From NCBI GenBank assembly GCA_009911175.1, contig QXWX01000065.1, forward strand, positions 1 to 32,847: a DNA stretch of 32,847 bases. Reading direction: 5' to 3'. Position 1 is the stretch's first letter. Each line of letters opens with the position of its first letter. A model generated the notes under the pieces. It was not told where the DNA came from, searched no databases, and was given only the letters and a program-made list of their open reading frames with translations. The position numbers and the translations under genes were made by a program. Shown here piece after piece: positions 24,890-32,847 of the stretch. This DNA comes from Lachnospiraceae bacterium. GTDB taxonomy: Bacteria > Bacillota_A > Clostridia > Lachnospirales > Lachnospiraceae.

Positions 24890-27800
24890 CTATTGTGCTT
24901 CTCTGCAAACAGGGTGAGGTTTAAAAAGTTGAAATTCTGTTTCCCTGCCTGCTGCCGTCTGCGCCCTGATCTTTCGAAGCTGCGGCTTTTCCGCCTCAAG
25001 GCACAAATTATGGCGGTACAGAAATATTCTTTCATCCACGCCGGCAAATCCGCAGTGCTCCAAATCCAATTCATTGGTATAACGATACGGCGTAATCGAA
25101 ACTGCCTGATCTTTAAGAATCACCGTCAGCTTTTCGATCACTTCAATTCCAGCGTCTTCGGCTACCTACGGTAAAATGGCTCCACCTCTGGCTTATAGCT
25201 CATTTGAAGAACGCCCTCCGGATAGGTAAGCTCCGCTTTGGTAAAGCTCCACTCCAGCCCCTCACGTCTGTCTCCGTCCGAACGATTTCTGCCCTAAAGC
25301 ACAGGTTCCCCAAAGGTTCTTTGATACAGCCTGATCCAAACTCATCTGCGTGTCCCCGATTCTGTCCGAAGCCAGAGACACCTGGGTCCTGGTCAGCATA
25401 TAAAAATACTGGAAAAACATAAATTCCGAAACCGAGGTCCCCCCCGGTCTTTCTGTTCTTCTCATAAGAATACACGCAGTTGGGCGGATTCCACATGGCC
25501 AGCTCTCGGTAATACGCCTCCATGTCGGCAAAAAAATGTTCTCCCACAAGAGGTTCTTCTTCCAGATCGCAGATCACGGTTGTATCAGGAGCGGAAAACC
25601 AGGTGAGTTCCATTTTGGGCCAGAGAGGAAACGGAATTCCATCAATCTGCGCATTTTCCCCGGCCTCCTCTGTTCCGCTACTCCTGATATAGGAAAATGT
25701 TACGTTGCAGGCCAGAAAACGGTTCAGTTCTTCATAGGAAAATTCCTCCTCAAAGCTCTCCGTACGGGACAAATACTCCGATAAATATTCCAAAAGCTGC
25801 CGGTCAACCACCAGCTCCTGCCCATCCACCCTCACAGAGAGCAGCGCGCGACGGAAACAGATTTCCGCAAGCCGCGCGAAGGGAGTGTCCAGCCTGTCCT
25901 CATAACCCAGTTTGAGACAGTTTTCCTCTGCCATTCCATGAAGCAGAGCCAAAAAGGCAATCTTCCGCTTCCCGGAGCACTCTTTTCCAGGCTCCGGCTC
26001 ATCAAACGCAATATAATAAATAATTTCCGCACATAGTTCCTGCCTTTCCGCAGCAACCGCCCCGTCGTACCATTGGATCTCATAGGAGGAAGTCTTCTCC
26101 AAAAGCTCTGACCTGCGCACAGAGTTGTCGATTTCCCATGGAGCAACTTTCTTATTTCCCAAAATAAATTTATCTTTCCACATAAATGAAAAGCTGAACG
26201 ATATTTTAATAAACAGAATCTGAATGTAAGCGTCCACCGACAGTGACATTTCTACGGAGAGTTCCGCAGGCTGATAGCTTTCCAAAACCAGCTCCGTCAA
26301 AAAAGAAAGGTTCACGGAAAATCCGATCTGGATCAGCACAAAATCCACGCTTCCATAGATGGAGGCCGTTACCCCAGCCAGTGCCTTTACCTTGTAATAT
26401 ATGGAATCCTTCTGCCCCTCTCCGTCAGGGACATAATTGGCAAGTACCCCTTCAAATATTGCCGTCAGCATCACATAAGTGCCTGCCTTCAGCGGGCCTG
26501 CGGCGATTTCTCTGCCGACCCCGCCGAGATACCGATCCCCAGCTCCACGACCACTTCAAAATGCCCTCTTGACACCTGGGGCACCGCCCTTGAGGTGTCC
26601 CCATTTAATAGCCCAAAATAGAAGACGCCTTTTCCGGTAAAAAACAGATATGTCAGACCATAAGTATCTTCTTCACCCGACCGCCGGTCCTCCTGATGAT
26701 CTTATATCTTGCCCGAATGGTTTCCTCCTGTCTGTCCATGACTACTTCCAGCTCTTTTAACGTAATCTGCTTCAAAATGCCGGACGGCCATGGCAGATAC
26801 CAGTTGTGGTCCGGCGCGATCAGGCTGATCAGCCCTTCTATGAGCTCTCCCAGATTGAAATTGAGTACCCGGAACATAAAGTTTTTTTGCGCGTCATAGC
26901 TTGCCGTAATCTCTATGCCGCGGATTTTCGTCATAAACTGGAAATCCTGAAAAGAAGCTTCCCCGCCTTCTATGGCAACCTGGCAGGACACGGCAAATTC
27001 AAAGTATTCAAACAAGGTGATGCCGGCCGTAATCCAGAATCGGTACACATCCTTCTCCCACTGCAGATGAAAGGAAGAAGCAATCTGATTCTGATCTCCC
27101 CACTCAAAGGCAATGGCACACAAAAATTCGAAATAGCGAGGCGTACCCAGTGAATTGCCGGATTCCTGTCCTCCCGCCAGCTCCGTCTGGTAAACCACGG
27201 ATAGCGTGCTGACCACAAAGTCCAGGCCCTTCTTTCCCCGTGATCAGGGCAACCAGCTCCGACACCCGAAACGGCCTGGCAAGACCGCCTCTTAAGGTCA
27301 AAAGCTGCCCCTCTTCTCCTTTCTCATAGATTCCCTCCAGCACAAGGACCGCCGTAAGCAGCGTAAATTCCATCGTGGCGGCAAGCTAAGACTTTTCCGG
27401 AAGATAGCCATGAAGCCGGATATATCTTACCGCCAGGTCCATAAAGCCGGGAAAAATTCCGTTTGCCGTCTCTTTTCCCATTTCCTGTTCATAGATTCCT
27501 CTGATTTCCAGATCAGGCACCGTGATATTCACTCTGAGGTCATGATTTTTCCACACCCCGTGAAATCCGGCGACAATCGCAAGAAAGCCCCCGATATGCA
27601 GCATGTTCCACTGCACGGTCTATTCCGCCCGGGCGCCCCCCTGCCCCCGGTCGAAAAACGGAATAGGGATATCCGGCAGACTGCTTTTTCCCGTTATGGA
27701 AGCAATAAAATCTGCGGCATTGTCCAAAGATATCCCCTCATCGAAATTAACATACAGTTGATAACTTTCTCCAAAATCTATGCTCATCCACACTCCCTGT

Positions 27801-28048
27801 CCGGAAATACTGGAAATGGGAACGCAGAACTTCACACCCACTCTGCACTGATAGATTGCCTCTCCATCTTTCTCCCGGCCTTCTTCGGTTACATGGCTGT
27901 TGATCACAAGAACGCACTCCTCCGCCATTTTGATCTCACCATAAAAAGGCAACTCAATCCTCTTTAAAAATGCCTCTTCCACCACATACTTCATTTCCCC
28001 GAAAGGTCCTCTGGAATCTCCCGTCAGAACCACCGTTTCACCCGCTTC
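24890..28048 (-). pseudogene. Large decayed gene of unknown family
   Basis: Consecutive minus-strand frames read as one protein of about 1,000 residues: 28048-27620, 27619-27386, 27385 to about 27235, 27216-26653, about 26640-26520, 26519-25200 (with an alternative frame from about 25440), and 25141-24890. The first three are in the same frame, separated only by TAG codons at 27620-27622 and 27386-27388. Frameshifts follow near 27235, 26660, 26520, 25440 and 25190. Recognisable stretches such as 'LPDIPIPFFDRG', 'YGSVDFVLIQIGFSVNLSFL' and 'WNPPNCVYSYEKNRK' alternate beta strands with polar turns. I cannot name the family. No start with an RBS is found; an A/T-rich segment abuts the N-terminal side. 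Confidence 0.65.
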
Positions 28049-28383
28049 CGGCAGAAAATCTCCGTGTAGATATTGTCAATATTGCCCAGCCCAATTTTTT
28101 TAGAAAAATTTTTTATTGTTTCAAAATTTTCATAAGTCTTTTGCGTCTTGAATATTTGTAATACAGCGTCTGATATCGGATATCGTAAGGAAAAATAATG
28201 GAACGACCATTCGAGCATACTGTAACAATTTATTATTGCCTGCCTCTTTTCTTCTGCGCTTTGCCTTATATCATCCAACTGGGAATCTTGCGTTAATGGA
28301 TGAATATACTTTTCTTTCTTGCGCTTCACACGCATTTCCCTTATAATTGTTCGGGGAACCGTCAAGTTCCCTGACTTCCGCAC
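28024..28383 (-). CDS. Hypothetical protein
   Basis: A 119-residue A/T-rich frame, basic at both ends, with 'IHPLTQDSQLDDIRQSAEEK' and 'MLEWSFHYFSLRYPISDAVL'. It starts with GTG in the track frame; an internal ATG at 28335 follows AAGGGA too closely to be a good start. The last 10 or so residues overlap the first codons of the large decayed gene in another frame, so its tail may be accidental read-through. It may be the 5' end of something inserted at 28050. No family recognised. Confidence 0.3.
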   Translation of the reverse strand: MRKSGNLTVPRTIIREMRVKRKKEKYIHPLTQDSQLDDIRQSAEEKRQAIINCYSMLEWSFHYFSLRYPISDAVLQIFKTQKTYENFETIKNFSKKIGLGNIDNIYTEIFCRKRVKRWF

Positions 28384-28510
28384 TTAGTAACTGGATTCTG
28401 ATTTTATCCGTACTCCATAAGCTGTTCCTCCTTTTTTGTAATTGTTTTTAGTCAAAAAGAATTACTCTTTCACTAATAGGAGAAAAACGGCTATAAAAAC
28501 GGAAGTGTTT

Positions 28511-28539
28511 TTGAAAAAACAGCTACAAAATTTTATTTT
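28511..28539 (+). promoter_or_regulatory. Candidate promoter of the element operon
   Basis: TTGAAA (28511-28516), 17-nt spacer, TATTTT (28534-28539), only 21 nt before the start codon of the sigma-like gene. Confidence 0.4.
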
Positions 28540-28560
28540 TTTGAAAAGGACTGACTGTAA

Positions 28561-29214
28561 ATGCCGAAATATGCTGAACTCCCGGCATTTAGGGAGCAGA
28601 ATTTCATAACGGAAGCAGACGGGGATATGCTCCACCGTGAAGCATGCGCTTTTGCGATCCGGCGTATTGAAGAAAGTGTAAGGACAGAGGAAGATTTTAA
28701 GGAAGTCATCAGGTGGTGGGACAAACTGGGCACCAACAGGGAACGGAAAGAAAGAGACCACGAGACAGGACGCTCTGCTGTTCCTTTGGAATGGGGCGCA
28801 TATGAATTGTACTTTTCCGGCAGACCTTCCTATGACATGATCCTAAGGAGACTCATGCTTGCAGGTGATTTCCTCGATATTATATTTGACAACCCTGAAA
28901 CAATACATGAGCTTGTCACGGATGCGGATATATCAAAAATATTGAAAGAACTAAAGCCGCATCTAAAAAATATGCTCTATTACCTGTTCCTGCGTGACTA
29001 TTCCACAGCAGAATATGCGGAGATCATCGGACAGACTGGCCGGAATATTCGTGGTATCAGGGAAACTGCACTGAAAAAGATGCGGAAACTTTACGGCGGC
29101 ATACTTACATACAGGAAAGAAAACAATCTGCCGCTGACGCTTGACGAAAAATATTTTCTGGAAAACGGAGCGCGGAAGAAAAGGACACCGGACAGCTTGA
29201 CCGATAACAAGTAA
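28561..29214 (+). CDS. Sigma-70 region 4-like HTH protein of an integrative element
   Basis: A 217-residue protein: an acidic N-terminal part beginning 'MPKYAELPAFREQNFITEAD', a middle region with 'ILRRLMLAGDFLDIIFDN', and a C-terminal helix-turn-helix 'YYLFLRDYSTAEYAEIIGQT' followed by 'RNIRGIRETALKKMRKL' (about residues 140-176), like region 4 of sigma factors. Such proteins occur at the accessory end of clostridial integrative elements and probably regulate transcription of element genes. It has no region 2, so it is not a full sigma factor. It is first of three genes on the plus strand with LPD3 and zinc-ribbon partners. The RBS AAAGGA is about 10 nt upstream. Confidence 0.65.
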   Translation: MPKYAELPAFREQNFITEADGDMLHREACAFAIRRIEESVRTEEDFKEVIRWWDKLGTNRERKERDHETGRSAVPLEWGAYELYFSGRPSYDMILRRLMLAGDFLDIIFDNPETIHELVTDADISKILKELKPHLKNMLYYLFLRDYSTAEYAEIIGQTGRNIRGIRETALKKMRKLYGGILTYRKENNLPLTLDEKYFLENGARKKRTPDSLTDNK

Positions 29215-29282
29215 CCGTTTATAATATAAGAAATATTACATCAGATAATGTGGCAGGATTGATGGATTGGAGCAGATTTTTT

Positions 29283-30197
29283 ATGAAAAACTTATTTGAA
29301 CATACCAGCGCACCGTGGATTCGGTACAGCAGCTATGAATATATGACAGGCAATGACAATAACCTCTACATAACGGTTTCCAAAGACGCAAAACCGGAAA
29401 TGTACCGTCCCATGCAGGAAGCAAAACGGCTCGTCATTGATGCCATAAATGTCGGGCTTACCGCCATGCACAAGGCTCCGGAAGAAGAACTGAAAATGTC
29501 CGTGCTTGATTTTATTCATAAATATGGTTTTCTCGGTTTTATGACCGCCCTGCCGACAACAGCAGATTTTATAACCTATGAATCAGTATATTTGCCCAAA
29601 AACCACTTTATCAAAGCAGAAACACTCTCCACAGATGAGTATCTTTCTTATTTTTACCCTTTTGATATGCCGGATTTCAGAAAGAACGGCATGGAATCAG
29701 GATGGTCTGTGACTGACCGTGATGGCATTGCAATTACAATGGCTATGGGGAATGCGCCACAGGCTGTGGCGATGGGATTGCAGAAGGAATATGTGGAAAG
29801 ATACGACTGGCTTGTGAAGGAATTTACTGACTGGGCGTTTACTTTTATGACAAGTTTCCTTTATTACATGGATTATGATACGATTGACGAACAGACACGC
29901 AGCCTGTACCGTCAGGGCATTTCCGCTTTCGGCGGCATAGCCCCGACTTACCGGATTGCGCTGGAAAAGGATACGCCCGTTATCGTATGGGATTTCCACT
30001 CCCTGCTTGTCATGGTGCAGATGTGCTTTTCCTTCATGCTCACGGATAAGGACAGTGATATGCGTATGTGCAAGCATTGTAAAAAAGCCTTTGTCGCAAG
30101 CCGGAAAGGGAATGAATTTTGCAGCCAGAAGTGCAAGAACCAGTTTAATGTATATAAATCAAGGGAAAAGAAGAAAGGAAACAAAAGAGATGATTGA
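29283..30197 (+). CDS. Uncharacterised element protein with C-terminal zinc ribbon
   Basis: A 304-residue protein from the ATG at 29283 (GGAG about 10 nt upstream; the frame opens at 29250). Most of it is a helical domain I do not recognise. The end carries a four-cysteine motif 'MCKHCKKAFVASRKGNEFCS' followed by 'QKCKNQFNVYKSREKKKG' (Cys at C-x2-C and C-x3-C), a probable DNA- or RNA-binding zinc ribbon. It sits 68 nt behind the sigma-like gene and overlaps the next gene by 8 nt, which indicates one operon. A regulatory or replication-accessory role is inference. Confidence 0.6.
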   Translation: MKNLFEHTSAPWIRYSSYEYMTGNDNNLYITVSKDAKPEMYRPMQEAKRLVIDAINVGLTAMHKAPEEELKMSVLDFIHKYGFLGFMTALPTTADFITYESVYLPKNHFIKAETLSTDEYLSYFYPFDMPDFRKNGMESGWSVTDRDGIAITMAMGNAPQAVAMGLQKEYVERYDWLVKEFTDWAFTFMTSFLYYMDYDTIDEQTRSLYRQGISAFGGIAPTYRIALEKDTPVIVWDFHSLLVMVQMCFSFMLTDKDSDMRMCKHCKKAFVASRKGNEFCSQKCKNQFNVYKSREKKKGNKRDD

Positions 30198-30720
30198 AAA
30201 CAGGAATGTAAATATCATAACCGATGCGGACGGTAAAAAACTGGTTCTGATTAACAATATCCGCTTCAAGGCAAAAGTGCGGGATGACTGGACGGCTGTC
30301 GAAGAATACCTGAAAGGGTATATCGGGGATTTTTACGAAATTGAGGAAACTTCTGAAAAAATATATATTTCGGCAGATTTTCCCGATGAATACGCAAGTT
30401 CAGAAAGCCGTATTGCATTAAAAGGCGCTGTGGCAAAGGCTAAAGCAAATGCTGTGCAGGCTATTCCTGAACTTATAAGAATAGCTGCCAATCCAAAACA
30501 TGAAGCAAACCGGAAAGAAAAACACAAAACAGATGCGGTATATGGATGGTTTCGCTACTACATCAGATTTGCATTGCCTGTATATGATGACAAAACGGGG
30601 AAAATAGCAAGACATAATATTTATTCAGCAAGTATGCTTGTCCGTCATGCGAATGATGGCAGGAAGTATCTGTATGATATTTTGGCAATAAAAAAAGAAA
30701 CGAGCAGCCCGCTTGAGTGA
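30190..30720 (+). CDS. LPD3 domain protein of a mobile element
   Basis: A 176-residue protein. The C-terminal two thirds match the large polyvalent protein-associated domain 3 (LPD3): 'KGAVAKAKANAVQAIPELIR' (about 79-98), 'YGWFRYYIRFALPVYDDKTG' (about 118-137) and 'ASMLVRHANDGRKYLYDILA' followed by 'IKKETSSPL'. LPD3 is normally one domain of very large phage or conjugative-element polyvalent proteins; here it stands almost alone. Its activity is not established, and it may act on DNA or on host nucleic-acid processes. The ATG at 30190 lies inside the end of the previous gene; AAGGAAA precedes it. The longer frame from 29956 is a shadow. Confidence 0.7.
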   Translation: MIENRNVNIITDADGKKLVLINNIRFKAKVRDDWTAVEEYLKGYIGDFYEIEETSEKIYISADFPDEYASSESRIALKGAVAKAKANAVQAIPELIRIAANPKHEANRKEKHKTDAVYGWFRYYIRFALPVYDDKTGKIARHNIYSASMLVRHANDGRKYLYDILAIKKETSSPLE

Positions 30721-30837
30721 AAACACCGTACGGTAAAAACCCATTTCTTATTGTCAATAATAAACCATTTTTCATTTCCTGTCAATCCCCAATTTTGATT
30801 TTTTCAGAATACCGCCATTGGTATTTTTAATGCAATG

Positions 30838-30856
30838 GGGGGAACTTTGTTCCCCC
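30838..30856 (+). other. Hairpin gggggaac/gttccccc, possible transfer-origin part
   Basis: Perfect 8-bp arms with a ttt loop, about 120 nt after the LPD3 gene. There is no T-run. The following nt hold the 27-bp inverted repeat. Stacked hairpins after accessory genes are often transfer origins or the control region of the next gene; I cannot identify a nick site. Confidence 0.4.
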
Positions 30857-30868
30857 TTAACCACTTCA

Positions 30869-30948
30869 TAGCAGGAGGCGCAGATGATGTCAAGATCGCC
30901 ACAGGTGAATCGGAGCCGGCGTCTTGACATCATCTGCGCCTCCTGCTA
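30869..30948. repeat. 27-bp perfect inverted repeat, 26-nt loop
   Basis: Left arm 30869-30895 (tagcaggaggcgcagatgat, then gtcaaga) and right arm 30922-30948 are exact reverse complements. No T-run follows on either strand, so this is not a standard terminator. It sits at the end of the integrative-element genes. Confidence 0.85.
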
Positions 30949-30958
30949 CAAAACTTAA
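30884..30958 (+). CDS. Small ORF inside the perfect inverted repeat
   Basis: AGGAGG (30873-30878) precedes ATG at 30884 by 5 nt, and a second ATG follows directly. The 24-residue frame is basic in the middle ('RSPQVNRSRRLD') and ends 'IICASCYKT'. If transcribed, the RBS and start would be locked in the stem. It may be a leader peptide or a start of a lost gene; expression is unproven. Confidence 0.3.
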   Translation: MMSRSPQVNRSRRLDIICASCYKT

Positions 30959-30971
30959 AGCCAAAACAATA

Positions 30972-31325
30972 CTAAAGGGAATATATCAAATCATGCAGCA
31001 CTACTTCCTCCGCCCTGCTCCTGATGCTGTTCATCTTCTGAAGCCAACATAGCCAGTCATCGGATTTTAACTGCTCCGTCACACCCTCTTTCTTTGCCAT
31101 CTGCCCCACAAGCCTGTCCATCATCTCATTGCATTCTTCATCAATTTCCGCAAGATGTTTCCATAATGTTTCTGACAAAATCATATACGAATAAATGCCT
31201 CCATGATTCTCCTTCAAAAACCGCAGTTTCATTCTTCCGTACTTTCCGATATGATATTCTGTTGTATCCGAAAGTTTGAGGTCGGGAATCAAGTAATCAC
31301 CTTCCCAATGGTATGTAATTTCCAT
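30972..31325 (-). CDS. tnpV: TnpV-like transposon protein
   Basis: A 117-residue product starting 'MEITYHWEGDYLIPDLKLS', with 'IGKYGRMKLRFLKENHGGIY', 'LSETLWKHLAEIDEECNEMM' and 'MNSIRSRAEEVVLHDLIYSL'. This matches TnpV proteins of clostridial transposons in length and order. Its role in transposition is not well defined. I chose the ATG at 31325: the ATG at 31331 touches the GGCGG ribosome site, the chosen one is 6 nt from it. It is convergent with the LPD3 operon and probably belongs to another element fragment; no resolvase or transposase adjoins it. Confidence 0.8.
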   Translation of the reverse strand: MEITYHWEGDYLIPDLKLSDTTEYHIGKYGRMKLRFLKENHGGIYSYMILSETLWKHLAEIDEECNEMMDRLVGQMAKKEGVTEQLKSDDWLCWLQKMNSIRSRAEEVVLHDLIYSL

Positions 31326-31523
31326 ATACATCCGCCTTTCTTTGTACTAAACTGTTTACAGATATGAATAAAAGGATTATCACCTTCTTCCTTGTATTAC
31401 AACATCTGCAATTTTTCATTCACCACAAATGAGCCAGCCGCATATATTGTATTTTAGCAGATGTCCATTTCCGCTAAAATACTGCGTTTGCCAGAAATGT
31501 TTACATCTACAGTTCACAACATA

Positions 31524-32174
31524 TCACATCATTTTAAGAAGTAATTTTGATAAAAACTTCACAACTAAACCAGTGCAAAGTGCCGCAATAACAGTTCCCT
31601 CTCTTATTCCGACAATTTTAAGATTAAAGAATATCAATGAAAGAAAGACAGCCATAATGACACAGGCGATATCAAATGCAATTTTAACATTGCCGAAATT
31701 TTTGTGTATCGTATCTGAAACAGCCTTAACAAACGCTTCGCCGGAATTCATAACAACGTTTGCGATCACGCAAAGAGTTATCCCAAATCCGAGGATAACG
31801 GTACCGATCATAACCATCAGCAGTCTTATGGGATAAATGTTAACAGGAATAAACGAAACGCACCATAACCCAAAATCAGTAAACCAACCAAACAAAAACG
31901 ATAATGGAATTTGCAGGAGTTGAACAGGCTTAAATTTCTTCCTTAACAGAATTATCTGTCCAAGGATCAATATGCAGTTCCAAATAATAAGCCAGTTCCC
32001 CAAAGAAAAAAAGCGAAATCTTTCCGCAACAACATTTGCCACCGAGGAAATAGGCGAAACTCCGAGATCTCCGTGTTTGGTGACCGCAACGCCTATCGCA
32101 GAAAAAAACAGTCCTATGACAAGTAAAATGTACCTTTTCAGCATCTGTGATTTAGTCATTTTCATTGTATCCAT
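31524..32174 (-). CDS. YczE/YitT-like multi-pass membrane protein
   Basis: A 216-residue protein with about five to six hydrophobic helices and the N-terminal family pattern 'RYILLVIGLFFSAIGVAVTK' followed by 'HGDLGVSPISSVANVVA' (the 'G-x-SPI' segment). Members occur widely in Firmicutes as uncharacterised transporters or scaffold proteins. GGAGG lies 7 nt before the ATG. It follows the MarR gene by 28 nt and is probably co-transcribed and controlled by it. Confidence 0.75.
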   Translation of the reverse strand: MDTMKMTKSQMLKRYILLVIGLFFSAIGVAVTKHGDLGVSPISSVANVVAERFRFFSLGNWLIIWNCILILGQIILLRKKFKPVQLLQIPLSFLFGWFTDFGLWCVSFIPVNIYPIRLLMVMIGTVILGFGITLCVIANVVMNSGEAFVKAVSDTIHKNFGNVKIAFDIACVIMAVFLSLIFFNLKIVGIREGTVIAALCTGLVVKFLSKLLLKMM

Positions 32175-32202
32175 AATAAAACCTCCATAAAAAAGTTTAC
32201 CT

Positions 32203-32625
32203 TTATTCGTTATTGCAAATATTTCTGTATATTCCGGAAAGAAGCGTTATAAGCGTTTCTTTTTCCTTGTCGGAAAATCCTTCCATAGCCATCTTTTCGA
32301 TCTTTTCAAATTCGACCGCAATACGTTCGGCAAGTTCGCCGCCTTTTTCGGTCAAGAAAACATACAGTGATCGTCGGTTTCCGTCTTGCATTTTTCGCAC
32401 GATCAGTCCTTTTTTCTCCATACCATTTAAAACAGACGTCAGAGACGCCTGTTCAATATGACACGCCGCAGAGATATCCTTTTGTATGGAACCGTTGTGA
32501 TCTTTGAGATAATCAAGTATCTTCGGCTGTCCTAAAGACAGCTCCGTATCCTTGATCATCGAAAAAAGTTTTTTTTGAAATATAAAATGGTTTGCCATAA
32601 TCAAAAAATGAAAACTTTCTTGCAT
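32203..32625 (-). CDS. MarR family transcriptional regulator
   Basis: A 140-residue winged helix protein with dimerising ends: 'LSLGQPKILDYLKDHNGSIQ', 'HIEQASLTSVLNGMEKKGLI' (recognition helix) and wing 'MQDGNRRSLYVFLTEKG'. It probably represses its own operon and the membrane protein downstream in response to a small molecule. The start at 32625 is the second in-frame choice; no strong RBS is seen, so the N-terminus is uncertain (32637 and 32598 are alternatives). Confidence 0.88.
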   Translation of the reverse strand: MQESFHFLIMANHFIFQKKLFSMIKDTELSLGQPKILDYLKDHNGSIQKDISAACHIEQASLTSVLNGMEKKGLIVRKMQDGNRRSLYVFLTEKGGELAERIAVEFEKIEKMAMEGFSDKEKETLITLLSGIYRNICNNE

Positions 32626-32744
32626 ATAAATGCCCAACTTTCAAACATGGCAAGGGATGCATCCGCCATTTTCCGGCAGAGATCTCTGTCTCTCTGCGCA
32701 TTAAGCAGTTCCCGCTGCTTTTTCGCCTGTTTTGCTAACGGCAT
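32601..32744 (-). CDS. Short ORF overlapping the MarR start
   Basis: A 47-residue frame: 'MPLAKQAKKQRELLNAQRDR', then 'DLCRKMADASLAMFESWAF', with AAGGGGA about 10 nt upstream. Its last 8 codons overlap the MarR start in another frame. The composition (basic, helical) looks like a genuine protein fragment, perhaps the start of an element gene cut off by the MarR unit. Family not recognised. Confidence 0.35.
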   Translation of the reverse strand: MPLAKQAKKQRELLNAQRDRDLCRKMADASLAMFESWAFICKKVFIF

Positions 32745-32847
32745 AGACAGGAATTCCCCTTGGTTTTTCGTATGGTTACCTGGTAGGACGATTTTACAAT
32801 TGGAAATCTGCGAAAGCTGTATATACCTCCGCAAAAGCATGCCGCCA

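Noticed and set aside
27386..27622. Possible TAG recoding (stop codon reassignment) because two TAG codons interrupt one frame
   Set aside because: The same gene also carries several frameshifts, and the gene just upstream in the window (adenine methylase, 6580-6582) ends in TAG normally, so decay explains it better.
28462..28761. Minus-strand ORFs opposite the start of the sigma-like gene
   Set aside because: They overlap a plus-strand gene with better family resemblance and contain low-complexity Phe-rich sequence from an A/T-rich promoter region.
30869..30948. The perfect inverted repeat as an intrinsic terminator
   Set aside because: The 27-bp stem with a 26-nt loop has no T-run on either strand, and the left arm includes an RBS and start codon.

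Overview
The window looks like a chromosomal segment of a gut-type clostridium, most likely Lachnospiraceae. The support is AGGAGG-type ribosome binding sites almost everywhere, sigma-A promoters with 17-nt spacers, a monomeric [FeFe] hydrogenase, GntP/glycerate-kinase and GH78/GPH sugar loci, an integrative-element relic with an LPD3 protein, and a TnpV protein. The genus cannot be fixed from the sequence alone. There are no rRNA, tRNA or CRISPR loci.

Layout. 1-3700: a DUF2804 gene, a TrhA/hemolysin III-type membrane protein, a nucleotidyltransferase-fold gene and a heptad-repeat coiled-coil gene, with a structured intergenic repeat at 2151-2297. 3800-5365: a monomeric [FeFe] hydrogenase with its own promoter. 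5506-7461: an AT-rich two-gene cassette on the minus strand, a D12-class DNA adenine methylase followed after 12 nt by an AAA ATPase with an unusual P-loop. This is the best candidate for an under-described (defence-like) system here. 7703-8611: a DUF4253 gene as a clean promoter-to-terminator unit. 8664-12027: a lipoprotein, a sensor histidine kinase without a response regulator, and a collapsed MFS transporter relic. 12209-16292: a glycerate utilisation cluster, cdaR-type regulator, GntP permease and type-2 glycerate kinase, with a 26-bp near-perfect palindrome just upstream of the gntP promoter. 16676-17503: an MBL-fold hydrolase. 17613-23468: a rhamnoside locus, GH78 alpha-L-rhamnosidase, divergent AraC regulator and GPH symporter. 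The rhamnosidase and symporter promoters each carry the same 38-bp element abutting the -35 box.

23477-28050 is a gene graveyard: fragments of a GH2-like enzyme, two AraC regulators, a PIN-domain protein and a second rhamnosidase, followed by a ~3.1-kb decayed gene of unknown family with two in-frame TAG codons and several frameshifts. 28500-30960 is the relic of an integrative/conjugative-type element (sigma-like HTH protein, zinc-ribbon protein, LPD3 protein, then a hairpin region with a 27-bp perfect inverted repeat). A tnpV gene follows on the minus strand, then a MarR/YczE-like membrane protein pair to the window end.

How the genes work together: the AraC regulator probably activates uptake (GPH) and cleavage (GH78) of rhamnosides through the shared operator. 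CdaR probably senses a sugar acid or glycerate and activates gntP-glycerate kinase. The methylase-ATPase pair forms one transcription unit and differs in base composition from its neighbours, which suggests horizontal acquisition.
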